A stretch of DNA of 56,198 nucleotides, taken from assembly GCA_029945665.1 (NCBI GenBank), contig JAQSCZ010000009.1, forward strand, positions 1-56,198, given 5' to 3'. Shown piece by piece: positions 24,771 to 33,656 of the stretch; position 1 is the stretch's first letter; every line of letters begins with the position of its first letter. The translations under genes were made by a program, and so were the position numbers. The notes beneath the pieces are model-generated. The model was not told where the DNA came from. It made no database searches and worked only from the letters and a program-made list of their open reading frames with translations. Source of the stretch: a bacterium. GTDB taxonomy: Bacteria; Bacteroidota; Bacteroidia; NS11-12g; UBA955.

Positions 24771-26828
24771 ATGATTTTAAATTACACCAAAATTTTAGTG
24801 ACCGCCACATTGGCAACTACTATCATTAGCTGCAATAACGCTTCAAATAAAATGCCAGAATCAAATGTAGTAGTAATTCCAGCCTTCGATACTTCGTCGC
24901 TGGACAAATCCATTCGCCCACAAGATGACTTTGATGGCTATGCGAATGGCAATTGGAAAAAACTTAACCCTATTCCCGCAACCGATGGAACCTGGGGCGC
25001 TTTCCACATTATTAACAAAGAAAATAGTGAAGTAAAACTCCGAGGAATAATAGATGAAGTTTTAAAATTAAAAGAAACCAAAGCTGGAAGCGATGAACAA
25101 AAAATTGGCGACATGTACCGTTCATACATGGACACTGTTCAAATTGAAAAATTAGGGTTATCTCCACTTCAAGTCTACGTTGACAAAATTGATAAAATAA
25201 CCAATCTTACTGAATGGATGTCTGTTAATGGTGAATTACAAATGATAGGCGTAAGTTCTGTAATGGGAATTTATGTTGATGCCGACGACAGAAACAGTAA
25301 AATGAATGCTGTAAAATGGGTTCAAAATGGATTGAGTCTTGGCGAAAAAAGTTACTATAGCGGCGCCGATGAACGGATGAAAATGATTCGTTCAGAATTC
25401 GTAAAACACGTTGACAACATGATGGCTTTAAGTGGCAAAAGTGCGCCCAATGCGGGCAATTCTATCTTAACATTCGAAACATCACTGGCAAATATCCAGT
25501 TAAGTAATGTTGAGCTGCGCGACCCAATTAAAACTTATAACAAAATTAGCCTAGCTGATTTGAAAAAACTTTCTAAAAATGTAGATTGGGAATTGTTCTC
25601 ACGTCAACAAAAAGTAATAAGTGATACCATTATTGTTCAAAATAAAAAATATTTTGGCGACCTTAATACTCTCTTAACTCGCACTGATATTAACACCTTA
25701 AAACTTTACACCTATTATAAATTAATCAACGAATTCGGTTATTACCTGCCAAAAAATCTTAAAGTCGAACGTTTCAATTTTTATGGTGCAACAATGGCTG
25801 GCATAAAAGAGCAAAAGAAGAGAGAAATACAAGCTATTGATGTAACGGAGGGTGTTGGAAATGGCAATATCATTGGCCGATTATACGTTAAACAATTTTT
25901 TCCTGAGTCTTCTAAAAAGAAAATGGTGGAAATGATTGAAAATGTTAGAACAGTATATGGCGAAAGAATCGATAAACTTACTTGGATGGGCGATAGCACC
26001 AAATTAATGGCTAAAAAGAAATTGTCAACTTTCACTTATAAAATTGGCTATCCAGACAAGTGGGAAGACTATTCTTCAATTCAAATTAAACCGAATGCAC
26101 TAATTGAAAACATTATTGCCAATACCCTTTGGAACCACAATAAAATGTTGGAAGATATAGGCAAACCTGTCGACAAGGAACGTTGGGGTTTTTCTCCTCA
26201 AACTGTAAATGCCTATTACAATCCATTGAACAACGAAGTTGTATTTCCAGCAGGTATTTTACAAGCCCCATTCTTCAATCCAAATGCCGACGACGCTATC
26301 AATTATGGCGGCATCATTGCAGTTATTGGACATGAATTTACCCATGGTTTTGATGACCAAGGCGCGCAATATGACGAGGTAGGTAATTTGCGCAATTGGT
26401 GGACCGAACAAGACTTAAGTAATTTCCAAAATCTAAGTAAAAGTTACATCAATTATTTTAGTGCATTCGAGCCTATCAAAGGAATCAACATAAATGGCGA
26501 ATTAACCATTGGCGAAAACATTGCCGACCTTGGTGGATTAACCCTTGCATACAATGCTTTATTGCGTTCATTAAAGGGCAAACCTGAACCTGCTAAAATT
26601 GATGGATTTACTTGGCAACAGCGCTTCTTCTTAAGTTGGGCACAAGTATGGCACAACAATATAAAAGATGAAGAATTGAGAAACAGATTGCAAACTGATC
26701 CCCACTCTCCTGCTAGATACAGAATTAATGGACCATTGAAACACTTACAAGAATTCTACGACGCCTTTGGTGTTAAAGAAGGTGATGCCATGTGGATTCC
26801 AGTAAATGAAAGAGTACTTATTTGGTAA
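24771..26828 (+). CDS. M13 family zinc metallopeptidase (neprilysin/PepO-like lipoprotein)
   Basis: 685 residues, the normal M13 length. The N-terminal segment ends in ISC, a lipobox, so the protein should be lipid-anchored. The N-terminal M13 domain begins DDFDGYANGNWKK. The catalytic site is H521-E522-F-T-H525 with the third ligand E582 and D586 in GENIADLGG, and NAYYNP precedes it as in the family. It degrades peptides in the periplasm or at the surface. Single-gene unit; a TATTCTTG box (24759-24766) lies 4 nt before the ATG. Confidence 0.95.
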   Translation: MILNYTKILVTATLATTIISCNNASNKMPESNVVVIPAFDTSSLDKSIRPQDDFDGYANGNWKKLNPIPATDGTWGAFHIINKENSEVKLRGIIDEVLKLKETKAGSDEQKIGDMYRSYMDTVQIEKLGLSPLQVYVDKIDKITNLTEWMSVNGELQMIGVSSVMGIYVDADDRNSKMNAVKWVQNGLSLGEKSYYSGADERMKMIRSEFVKHVDNMMALSGKSAPNAGNSILTFETSLANIQLSNVELRDPIKTYNKISLADLKKLSKNVDWELFSRQQKVISDTIIVQNKKYFGDLNTLLTRTDINTLKLYTYYKLINEFGYYLPKNLKVERFNFYGATMAGIKEQKKREIQAIDVTEGVGNGNIIGRLYVKQFFPESSKKKMVEMIENVRTVYGERIDKLTWMGDSTKLMAKKKLSTFTYKIGYPDKWEDYSSIQIKPNALIENIIANTLWNHNKMLEDIGKPVDKERWGFSPQTVNAYYNPLNNEVVFPAGILQAPFFNPNADDAINYGGIIAVIGHEFTHGFDDQGAQYDEVGNLRNWWTEQDLSNFQNLSKSYINYFSAFEPIKGININGELTIGENIADLGGLTLAYNALLRSLKGKPEPAKIDGFTWQQRFFLSWAQVWHNNIKDEELRNRLQTDPHSPARYRINGPLKHLQEFYDAFGVKEGDAMWIPVNERVLIW

Positions 26829-26844
26829 TTTTTATAGACCCAAT

Positions 26845-26866
26845 ACTCCGGTCGCAAGGCCGGAGT
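26845..26866 (+). terminator. Hairpin after the M13 peptidase gene, possible terminator
   Basis: ACTCCGG (26845-26851) pairs with CCGGAGT (26860-26866) around an 8-nt loop, 17 nt after the stop. No T-run follows, so an intrinsic terminator is uncertain; it may only protect the mRNA end. Confidence 0.4.
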
Positions 26867-26939
26867 TATCAAGTCATTTGCTGCCATAAAAAAATGTGGA
26901 ATAATACCTAAAATCTAACAACAAAAAATTAATCTAACC

Positions 26940-27551
26940 ATGCTCTGGTACCAATCTATACCGATATGGTTTCAAAAAATATTCGGTCGATATACTTGGC
27001 GTATTCCAAATCAAGATAAGACAGTGTATCTGACCTTTGATGATGGTCCGCACCCTGAAATTACACCATGGGTGCTGCAACAATTGGCGAACTATAATTA
27101 CAAGGCTACATTTTTTTGCGTTGGAGACAATGTGAGAAAATTCCCTGAAACCTATCAGTCAATTTTATCTTCACAGCACAAAACGGGCAACCATACAATG
27201 CACCATATCAAGGGATGGAAGTCGACCCTCGACCATTATACTGATAATGTTGCTGATTGCGCAAAATTAGTTGACAGCAATCTATTCCGTCCGCCTTATG
27301 GAAGGATAACAAGACCACAAACAAGTATTCTTAGAAAAAAATATAAAATCATTATGTGGAGTTTACTAGCACTCGATTTTGAAAAAAAACTGAATACAAC
27401 CAAGGCATTGGAAGGATTGAAGAAAAAGACAAAACCGGGCAGCATCATTGTTTTTCATGATTCGGTGAAAGCCGAAAAAAACCTTAAGACAATGTTACCA
27501 TTGTATTTACAATTTCTTAATCAAAATGGCTTTAATTGCAAAGTTATATGA
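26940..27551 (+). CDS. Polysaccharide deacetylase (NodB-type carbohydrate esterase 4)
   Basis: 203 residues with no signal peptide. The three catalytic motifs of the NodB fold are present: TFDDGP (metal-binding Asp pair), GNHTMHH (the two metal-binding His) and FRPPYGR. FHDSV near the end supplies the final His. The family removes N-acetyl groups from GlcNAc polymers or related lipids. The gene overlaps the following GT2 gene by 4 nt (ATGA), so the two products probably act on the same glycan, one polymerising or transferring and one deacetylating. Confidence 0.9.
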   Translation: MLWYQSIPIWFQKIFGRYTWRIPNQDKTVYLTFDDGPHPEITPWVLQQLANYNYKATFFCVGDNVRKFPETYQSILSSQHKTGNHTMHHIKGWKSTLDHYTDNVADCAKLVDSNLFRPPYGRITRPQTSILRKKYKIIMWSLLALDFEKKLNTTKALEGLKKKTKPGSIIVFHDSVKAEKNLKTMLPLYLQFLNQNGFNCKVI

Positions 27552-28660
27552 GTTACTTGTGGGGACTGCTGATATTGGTTTGTTTGGTATATATTCTTAT
27601 TCAAATCTTTTATCTTTTTTTACTTTTAAAAACGCGTTCTAAATCGCATGCTTCACTAATTGACTATCCTCAAATAAGCATACTAGTAGCTGCGCGAAAT
27701 GAGGAGAACAATATCTTGCATTGCCTCGAAAGTATAGAGCAACTTGATTATCCTAAAGATAAAATTGAAATATTGATAGGGAATGATTCGAGCACAGATT
27801 CAACAGCCAATATTATTGAAGCGTTTATTGCCCATCATCCACAATTCAAATGCATTCACTTAACAGGCGATGAATTTCCACAAACCAAAGGCAAAGCAAG
27901 GGTGCTAGCTGTATTAGCCCAAGCTGCCAAAGGTGAAATCTTAATGATAACGGATGCCGATATTATAGTCAATCCGCAATGGGCCAAAGGCATGACCCAT
28001 GCCTTAATGGAATCGAAAAGTGGTTTGGTTGCAGGTGTTACCAATATTAAAGCAAATAATTTATTTACTAGTTTTCAGCAAGTCGATTGGTTGTATTTCA
28101 TGGGTATATTTTATGCCTTTTCATCCATCAAAAAACCTATTTCTGCAGTAGGCAACAACATGGCTTTTTTGAAAAAAGCATATTTAGAAACAGGTGGCTA
28201 CGAAAACATACCATTTAGTATCACCGAAGACTATGCCTTATTCAAAGCCATACGCAGAAAAGGTTACAGCACTATGCAACTAATGGATAAGGACACTTTA
28301 TTGTATTCAAAACCCATTGATACTTTTAGTGGTCTAATGCGTCAAAGAAAACGTTGGTTGGTGGGAGGCTATGATTTACCCGCTTATTATCGCTTAATGA
28401 TTTTTATTTTTGGCGCTTGGTACATTGCTTTGCCTGTATTACTGTTTACACATTTTTGGCTATTGGCCATTGGCATGTTGGTATCCAAAGAATTTATTCA
28501 ATTGTTTCAAATCTTAAACATTAATAAAAAATTGAATTTAAAAACAGAACATCCAATTGCTGTTTTATTTTACGACATTTATCTTTTTCTAATAATTCCT
28601 GCAACATTGGCCTTCTTTTTATTGCCTGGAAAAACGGTTTGGAAAGGTCGAAAATATTAA
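27548..28660 (+). CDS. Membrane glycosyltransferase family 2 (processive-type, QxxRW)
   Basis: 370 residues from ATG at 27548. One N-terminal membrane helix (about 4-26) is followed by a GT-A domain (ISILVAARNEENN, then DSST, the DXD-like TDADI and ITEDY) and the QRKRW motif of cellulose- and hyaluronan-synthase-like enzymes. Three more membrane helices come at the C-terminus. It likely adds sugars from nucleotide donors at the inner membrane to a lipid or growing polymer. Coupled by ATGA to the deacetylase gene. The TTG 12 nt upstream is a weaker start. The end overlaps the convergent anti-sigma gene by 4 nt. Confidence 0.9.
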   Translation: MSYLWGLLILVCLVYILIQIFYLFLLLKTRSKSHASLIDYPQISILVAARNEENNILHCLESIEQLDYPKDKIEILIGNDSSTDSTANIIEAFIAHHPQFKCIHLTGDEFPQTKGKARVLAVLAQAAKGEILMITDADIIVNPQWAKGMTHALMESKSGLVAGVTNIKANNLFTSFQQVDWLYFMGIFYAFSSIKKPISAVGNNMAFLKKAYLETGGYENIPFSITEDYALFKAIRRKGYSTMQLMDKDTLLYSKPIDTFSGLMRQRKRWLVGGYDLPAYYRLMIFIFGAWYIALPVLLFTHFWLLAIGMLVSKEFIQLFQILNINKKLNLKTEHPIAVLFYDIYLFLIIPATLAFFLLPGKTVWKGRKY

Positions 28661-30438
28661 GGTGCTAGCTGTAAAAAAGCTGAAATTTTATTTAAATCAA
28701 AGGGTTTAAAATCAGTCAGGGAAATAACCTCCCCAACCTTTGCCTCTTGCAACGCCATGGTCCACTTATTATTTTTCATTACCGTGCCCACAATTAATAT
28801 TGTTTCATTCTCTGGTGCATTCGTAAACACAGCCAAATTACCATTTACAGTGCAACGTGCAACAACTTTATTCGACTTAAAAAACACTTTAACATCTGTT
28901 TGATCAGATGGAACTTTAATCACAAGTTTCGTTAATAAATTAGCCTTATTCAGAAAGTAATCACAATTGATATAACCAAACGATCGTGCCACAAGAATAT
29001 TCATATTACTTTGTTTGGCCTTGTTTTGAACCGCAATAGGAGCAGTTGTATCAATAACTGCCAATTCTTTTGATTGTATCGTCATTGTTGGCATTAAATC
29101 CACGTTAATAATTACATGCTTTGCGCCTTTATCTATTAATTCAATATGTGCCTTAGCTACCACATAGTTGGCGGCCTCCCTAAGTGCCTTTTCAGTTTTC
29201 CTATTAACTCTAAAATTATAATCAAACCGCACTAAATTCCCTAAACTATCAACACCAAAACGCAATCGCAATTTTGATTTTATTTCATAGAGTGTTTTTA
29301 TTTCTGGGGTAACAATTGATTTAAAGGTATCAAATAATTCAACCACTTTATTCGATTTTGACAAGACATTGCGGGTATATTCATCCGTTTTTGAATTATA
29401 AAATCCTTCATCAGAAACAAGGGTTTGAAAAAGGTAATTTTTCTTATTGCAGTCGCAATCTTTTATTTGTGCAGACTGCTCACTAAGGGTATTAATAGTC
29501 GCAACGTCAAGAAGGCTAGTCTGTTTTTCTTCAATCCAGTTTACATCACCAATTGAATCTTTTTCACCAACAAATGTTTTCATGCGAACATCCTTTTTAC
29601 TTGCAAATGCAATGGTGTAAGTTTGGTTTTTCTTAAGCATAACAGAATCTCCATTTGATTCTGCTTTTATAAAACATGAGCCACCTGTTTCTAATAATTG
29701 ACCGTTAGAAACTGTTACAATATTGTGTTTATACATTTCCAAATAATTAGAAAACTCTTGCACAGAAATATTCACATTGCCCTGTGGTTCCTTACCATTG
29801 CTCATTACCAAGGCATGAGCGGGCAAATTTATAATCGTGCCATTTTTGCACTTAATTTCATTAGAAACCATAGGATTAATATTAAAAACCTGATACGCCG
29901 CACCGAATACATTTTCAATAGGAACTGCCGAAAAACTATCCTGGGCAGTTAAAGATAAAGGGAACGAAATAGTTAAAGGCTTTATATCTGAAGGCTTAAA
30001 ATTTAGAATAAAAGCTTGCACCTTTTGAGGTGTTATTATCGGCAAATCAACACCACCAATGAGGGAATCGTTTTTCGAAATGGTATCTAATAATACCTTC
30101 ATTTCAACGGTCGCCTTTGTTGATGATAGAAGTTCTGTTTGTTTCGTTTTATTTTTATGTGACTTTAAATACTGATAGCCTGCAATAAATAGTAAAGAAC
30201 TAATTGCTAAAGTTATAATTCCAATTTTTATCAATTGGCGTAACCACAATTCCTTTTTCGCAACTTGTATATTGCTGCGCAACCATTTTCTTTTAAGCAC
30301 CTCTAATGTATTTTCATACTCATTTACCAATTTGGCAAAGGGTGGATCTTTCTGCATTCTGTTTTCAACACCCTGCTTTTCTTCTGCACCAAGGGTTTTA
30401 GAAGCATACGCTTCGGCTAATTCATTATCGGTCATCAT
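28657..30438 (-). CDS. Membrane-spanning anti-sigma factor-like protein
   Basis: 593 residues. The N-terminus (about 1-68) is cytoplasmic and helical, of the anti-sigma N-terminal kind (DNELAEAYASKTLGAEEKQG). A single membrane helix follows (about 70-90), and about 500 residues lie in the periplasm. Residues about 178-290 form a beta-rich domain (KNGTIINLPAHALVM, then GNVNISVQEF and SNGQLLETGG) that also occurs in the LRR protein at 12529-14943. The ATG overlaps the TGA of the ECF sigma gene, the standard sigma/anti-sigma arrangement. The periplasmic part should sense a signal and release the sigma factor. No TonB receptor or FecR-type domain adjoins, so the signal is unknown. Confidence 0.72.
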   Translation of the reverse strand: MMTDNELAEAYASKTLGAEEKQGVENRMQKDPPFAKLVNEYENTLEVLKRKWLRSNIQVAKKELWLRQLIKIGIITLAISSLLFIAGYQYLKSHKNKTKQTELLSSTKATVEMKVLLDTISKNDSLIGGVDLPIITPQKVQAFILNFKPSDIKPLTISFPLSLTAQDSFSAVPIENVFGAAYQVFNINPMVSNEIKCKNGTIINLPAHALVMSNGKEPQGNVNISVQEFSNYLEMYKHNIVTVSNGQLLETGGSCFIKAESNGDSVMLKKNQTYTIAFASKKDVRMKTFVGEKDSIGDVNWIEEKQTSLLDVATINTLSEQSAQIKDCDCNKKNYLFQTLVSDEGFYNSKTDEYTRNVLSKSNKVVELFDTFKSIVTPEIKTLYEIKSKLRLRFGVDSLGNLVRFDYNFRVNRKTEKALREAANYVVAKAHIELIDKGAKHVIINVDLMPTMTIQSKELAVIDTTAPIAVQNKAKQSNMNILVARSFGYINCDYFLNKANLLTKLVIKVPSDQTDVKVFFKSNKVVARCTVNGNLAVFTNAPENETILIVGTVMKNNKWTMALQEAKVGEVISLTDFKPFDLNKISAFLQLAP

Positions 30439-30977
30439 AAGTCTTGGGTTTTAGTGTGAATGATTATTCTGGCTTTTTCCAGACATTTATATTTCATGGC
30501 CTTGGCCACTTTTTCGTTTCTAAAATCTAACTTATTGGCTATTTCAAGCATGCTGAATTTTTTGAAATAAAACATTTCTAGTAAATCAGCACATTTTTTA
30601 CCAAGCAAAACCAATGATTTTTCCATTAATTGAAACTGACTTTCGCGCTCAAACTGTTCACTTTCTTCTTCTGTTATTATCCAATCCTCATGCAAGGTAT
30701 CAAAAGGAATCTGTTTATTTTTGCGCAATTGGTTATACCATATTTTTTTACCAATAGAAAACAACAAGGTTTCAGGTTTTGCAGATAATTCAAATGCAGG
30801 TCGATTAATAAGTTGATAAAAAACAATCATGGCATCTTGTAAAACATCTTCGGCATCGGCATCACTGCCACTGTTGCTTTTTACCCATTTTTTGAGTGGT
30901 TTAGCAAACTTATAAAGCAGCTTAAACAAGTCGACTGGGGCGATATTTTTGAAATCAATAACTTTCACTTCAAACAT
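30435..30977 (-). CDS. ECF-type RNA polymerase sigma factor
   Basis: 180 residues. Sigma region 2 contains DAEDVLQDAMIVFY (the core-binding helix), and region 4 ends with a helix-turn-helix, KKFSMLEIANKLDFRNEKV, followed by AMKYKCLEKAR. This fits sigma-70 family ECF factors. It is translationally coupled (ATGA) to the anti-sigma gene downstream. ATG at 30977 is chosen; TTG at 30986 is less likely. The 84 bp to the miaE stop hold no clear promoter. Confidence 0.9.
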   Translation of the reverse strand: MFEVKVIDFKNIAPVDLFKLLYKFAKPLKKWVKSNSGSDADAEDVLQDAMIVFYQLINRPAFELSAKPETLLFSIGKKIWYNQLRKNKQIPFDTLHEDWIITEEESEQFERESQFQLMEKSLVLLGKKCADLLEMFYFKKFSMLEIANKLDFRNEKVAKAMKYKCLEKARIIIHTKTQDL

Positions 30978-31061
30978 TAATATCAATTATATGAAAAGGT
31001 AAACTTTTATTTTGAAACTAAATAAATTAAGTCTCAAATTAACCATTGATTTGATTAAATC

Positions 31062-31664
31062 TCAATGTATCCTATCACCTCTCAATTCGAGGCTGCGCAT
31101 GATATCTGCTTCCATTAGCAGAAATTCTTCCCAACGTTTCATTACATAGTCGGCAGGCAATATCGTTTTGGCTAAATGTATAAAAATGTGATAATGCCCG
31201 GCTTCGCTCTCCATAAATTCTCTGTAAAAAGCTTTTAACCCTTCATCTTGAATATGAATACTTAATAGTCTAAATCGCTCGCAGCTTCTAGCCTCTATCA
31301 TTGCACTAATGAGCAACTTTTCAACCATTACCTCTTTGGGCTTTAAACCCATTTTTTCTAAAGCGAATAATTTCTTTACATATTCATCCTTGCGCGGTGA
31401 CAATAATTTTAGATTTCTTTTTTTGAGTTCTTCAATCACCATTCTAAAATGCGCCCATTCTTCCTCCACTATTGGGGTTACCTTATCGATAATACCATCA
31501 ACATAGGCGTATTTTACAATCAGCGAAATGCCAGTGGTAGCAGCCTTTTGTTCGCACCAAGCGTGATCACTTAATATTTCTTCAATATTCATTTCGGCAA
31601 TATTAACCCAACGCGGGTCGGTGGCCATTTGAAGTCCTAGTTTTGTTTTTTGATTCTCTTGCAT
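31062..31664 (-). CDS. miaE: tRNA-(ms2io6A)-hydroxylase MiaE
   Basis: 200 residues, a ferritin-like four-helix di-iron enzyme. The iron-binding helices are EEEWAHF, EARSCERF and ESEAGHYH, in the spacing known for MiaE. It hydroxylates the isopentenyl group of ms2i6A37 in tRNA using O2, so it suggests that the organism meets oxygen. The ATG overlaps the stop of the MFS gene by one base (TAATG), so the pair is translated together, although the functions look unrelated. Confidence 0.92.
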   Translation of the reverse strand: MQENQKTKLGLQMATDPRWVNIAEMNIEEILSDHAWCEQKAATTGISLIVKYAYVDGIIDKVTPIVEEEWAHFRMVIEELKKRNLKLLSPRKDEYVKKLFALEKMGLKPKEVMVEKLLISAMIEARSCERFRLLSIHIQDEGLKAFYREFMESEAGHYHIFIHLAKTILPADYVMKRWEEFLLMEADIMRSLELRGDRIH

Positions 31665-32896
31665 TAGTCGATTTCGTGATAATCCAAATCCTTGCTAAAG
31701 GTTTCCTTAGTAAAATAAACAGCCAATAATGATATGCTTAAACAAACACCTCCAACCACAAAAGCAGCCATTTGATGATTCATGCTATTGGCTAAATATT
31801 TATAACTAATTGTAATGGGAACAACTAAACCTCTAACAAAATTAGGCGCTGTATTTGTTACGGTGCTTCTTATATTGGTACCGAAACTCTCGGAAGCCAC
31901 CTGAACAAACAAGGCCCAGTAACCAGTTCCAAAACCCAACAAAAAGCAAACCCATCTAAAATGACTGATTTCCATTTCAGAGGTATTTAGGTAGTAAATT
32001 ATTACAACTGCTGAAATGCCTATGTAAATTAAAATAACCTTTCTTCTACTTTTAAGTACTTGACTTAGTACACCACTTAATAAATCTCCTGCCGAAAGAC
32101 CAATATAGGCATACATAACAGCCTGCCCTACCATTTTATCTTTTGGAAAACCATCTGTTAAAATAACAAAATCGGGCGATAAATTAATAAGTACGGCAAT
32201 CATAAACCAAATAGGCACGCCAATTAAAATACAATTAATATACTTGAATGTAGTTCCGCTCTTTTTAAAGAGCATGGAAATATTACCCCGTTTAATATTT
32301 GTAGAGGCTTTTACACTCTTATACATGCCTGATTCCAATGCGCCAGCTCGCAGGGCTAATAAGGCTAACCCCAGTCCGCCACCAATAAAGTAGGATGTTT
32401 GCCATTCAAACTGCCCACCGACTTTCGAAGCTACCACAGCGCCCAAAGCACCAAATGAGACAATTATCATGGTGCCAATTCCCCGCTTATCTTTATGCAG
32501 GGTTTCGCTAACCAAAGTTATACCAGCACCTAACTCTCCTGCCAACCCTATGCCGGCTATAAATCTACAAATAATATATTGAGGCATATTTTGAACCAAG
32601 CCATTGGCAATATTTGCTACAGAATACATTAAAATGGAACCGAACAAAACAGAAATTCTTCCCTTTTTATCGCCAAGAATCCCCCAAATAAGTCCACCTA
32701 ACATCATTCCGAACATTTGCCAATTAAAAAGAATATGTTCAGAATCTTTGAATGCTTGACCGGTTATACCGATACTTTCTAGACTTTTAGCCTTTACAAC
32801 ATTATAAAGTATTAAATCGTAAATATCTACAAAGTAACCCAAGGCAGCAATGATTACTATCCAATAAACATTTCTTGAATTTTCGGCTGTACCCAT
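31664..32896 (-). CDS. MFS transporter (metabolite:H+ symporter group)
   Basis: 410 residues with twelve predicted membrane helices. The loop between helices 2 and 3 has GDKKGRISVLFG, the MFS signature, and the fourth and fifth helices carry RFIAGIGLAGELGAG, typical of the sugar/organic-acid symporter group. It imports or exports a small solute across the inner membrane by proton symport; the substrate is unknown. First gene of the MFS-miaE pair. A -7 box TAGTTTTG lies only 4 nt before the ATG (see 32901-32929), so the mRNA may be leaderless. Confidence 0.85.
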   Translation of the reverse strand: MGTAENSRNVYWIVIIAALGYFVDIYDLILYNVVKAKSLESIGITGQAFKDSEHILFNWQMFGMMLGGLIWGILGDKKGRISVLFGSILMYSVANIANGLVQNMPQYIICRFIAGIGLAGELGAGITLVSETLHKDKRGIGTMIIVSFGALGAVVASKVGGQFEWQTSYFIGGGLGLALLALRAGALESGMYKSVKASTNIKRGNISMLFKKSGTTFKYINCILIGVPIWFMIAVLINLSPDFVILTDGFPKDKMVGQAVMYAYIGLSAGDLLSGVLSQVLKSRRKVILIYIGISAVVIIYYLNTSEMEISHFRWVCFLLGFGTGYWALFVQVASESFGTNIRSTVTNTAPNFVRGLVVPITISYKYLANSMNHQMAAFVVGGVCLSISLLAVYFTKETFSKDLDYHEID

Positions 32897-32900
32897 GACG

Positions 32901-32929
32901 CAAAACTATTGATTTTATTGAAAAAACAA
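32901..32929 (-). promoter_or_regulatory. Promoter of the MFS-miaE unit, leaderless candidate
   Basis: On the minus strand TTG (32929-32927), 18 nt, TAGTTTTG (32908-32901), then CGTC and the ATG at 32896. The spacing places the transcription start at or next to the start codon. Confidence 0.55.
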
Positions 32930-32956
32930 CAGATTGAAAAAATATTTTCAAAAGGA

Positions 32957-32989
32957 TTTGGAAAATTAATAAGATTTTCCCTACTTTTG
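32957..32989 (+). promoter_or_regulatory. Promoter of the rpmB-rpmG operon
   Basis: TTTG (32957-32960), 21 nt, TACTTTTG (32982-32989): a full match to TTTG-N19-21-TAnnTTTG. The leader before rpmB would be about 18 nt. Confidence 0.7.
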
Positions 32990-33011
32990 CAGTCCCAAAA
33001 AAATTTAAATC

Positions 33012-33245
33012 ATGTCACGTATTTGTGATCTAACAGGAAAAAAAGCATTATCGGGTAATAACGTATCGCATAGTAATCATAAAACTAAGCGTAGATTCCA
33101 TGTAAACTTACAGGAAAAACGTTTCTTTATCCCTGAAACAGGCGAGTGGATCAGATTAAAAGTATCTACTTCAGCCATCAGAACTATCAATAAAATTGGT
33201 ATTACAGAGGCCTTAAACAGAGTATTCAAGAAAGGAAGCATATAA
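33012..33245 (+). CDS. rpmB: 50S ribosomal protein L28
   Basis: 77 residues, the normal length of bL28. It starts [20 protein letters not shown] and contains [17 protein letters not shown], both family hallmarks. It is the first gene of the rpmB-rpmG-DUF4295 unit and is preceded by a strong promoter candidate. Confidence 0.97.
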   Translation: MSRICDLTGKKALSGNNVSHSNHKTKRRFHVNLQEKRFFIPETGEWIRLKVSTSAIRTINKIGITEALNRVFKKGSI

Positions 33246-33246
33246 T

Positions 33247-33429
33247 ATGGCAAAGAGAGGTAATCGCATACAAGTAATATTGGAGTGTACAGAACAAAAA
33301 AATTCTGACGTAGCTGGCATGAGCCGTTACATAACTACCAAAAACAAAAAAACAACGACTGAAAGAATTGAATTGAAAAAATACAATCCTTTCATGAAGA
33401 AAGTTACTTTACACAAAGAAATTAAATAA
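33247..33429 (+). CDS. rpmG: 50S ribosomal protein L33
   Basis: 60 residues. [20 protein letters not shown] is the bL33 core. Only one Cys (residue 14) is present, so this is the zinc-free form without the CxxC pairs. It starts 1 nt after the rpmB stop. Confidence 0.95.
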   Translation: MAKRGNRIQVILECTEQKNSDVAGMSRYITTKNKKTTTERIELKKYNPFMKKVTLHKEIK

Positions 33430-33438
33430 TAATTAACC

Positions 33439-33591
33439 ATGGCAAAGAAAGTTGTTGCAACATTAAAGACTGCGGGCGAAGGCAAAGATTTCGTAAAAGT
33501 ATTCAAAGCTGTAAAGTCTAAAAACGGAGCCTATTCATTTAAAGAAGAAATAGTATCTGGTGAAGATGCTAAAACCTACTTTAAAAAATAA
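33439..33591 (+). CDS. DUF4295 small basic protein, probable Bacteroidota-specific ribosomal protein
   Basis: 50 residues (MAKKVVATLKT to TYFKK). It is basic and begins like a ribosomal protein. Its position right after rpmG is conserved in the phylum, and the sequence matches the DUF4295 family. From memory, DUF4295 has been assigned to the extra large-subunit protein bL38 seen in a Flavobacterium ribosome structure; I am only fairly sure of that. A terminator follows. Confidence 0.85.
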   Translation: MAKKVVATLKTAGEGKDFVKVFKAVKSKNGAYSFKEEIVSGEDAKTYFKK

Positions 33592-33612
33592 TATAAAAAC
33601 ATTTATAAATTG

Positions 33613-33637
33613 AGCCTCCGGAAACGGGGGCTTTTTT
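33613..33637 (+). terminator. Intrinsic terminator after the ribosomal protein genes
   Basis: AGCCTCCG (33613-33620), tetraloop GAAA, CGGGGGCT (33625-33632), eight pairs with one G-U, followed by a T-run. It lies between the DUF4295 gene and ftsY and may be partial, so that ftsY is read through at a lower level. Confidence 0.85.
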
Positions 33638-33656
33638 ATTCCAAATACTATGAGAT

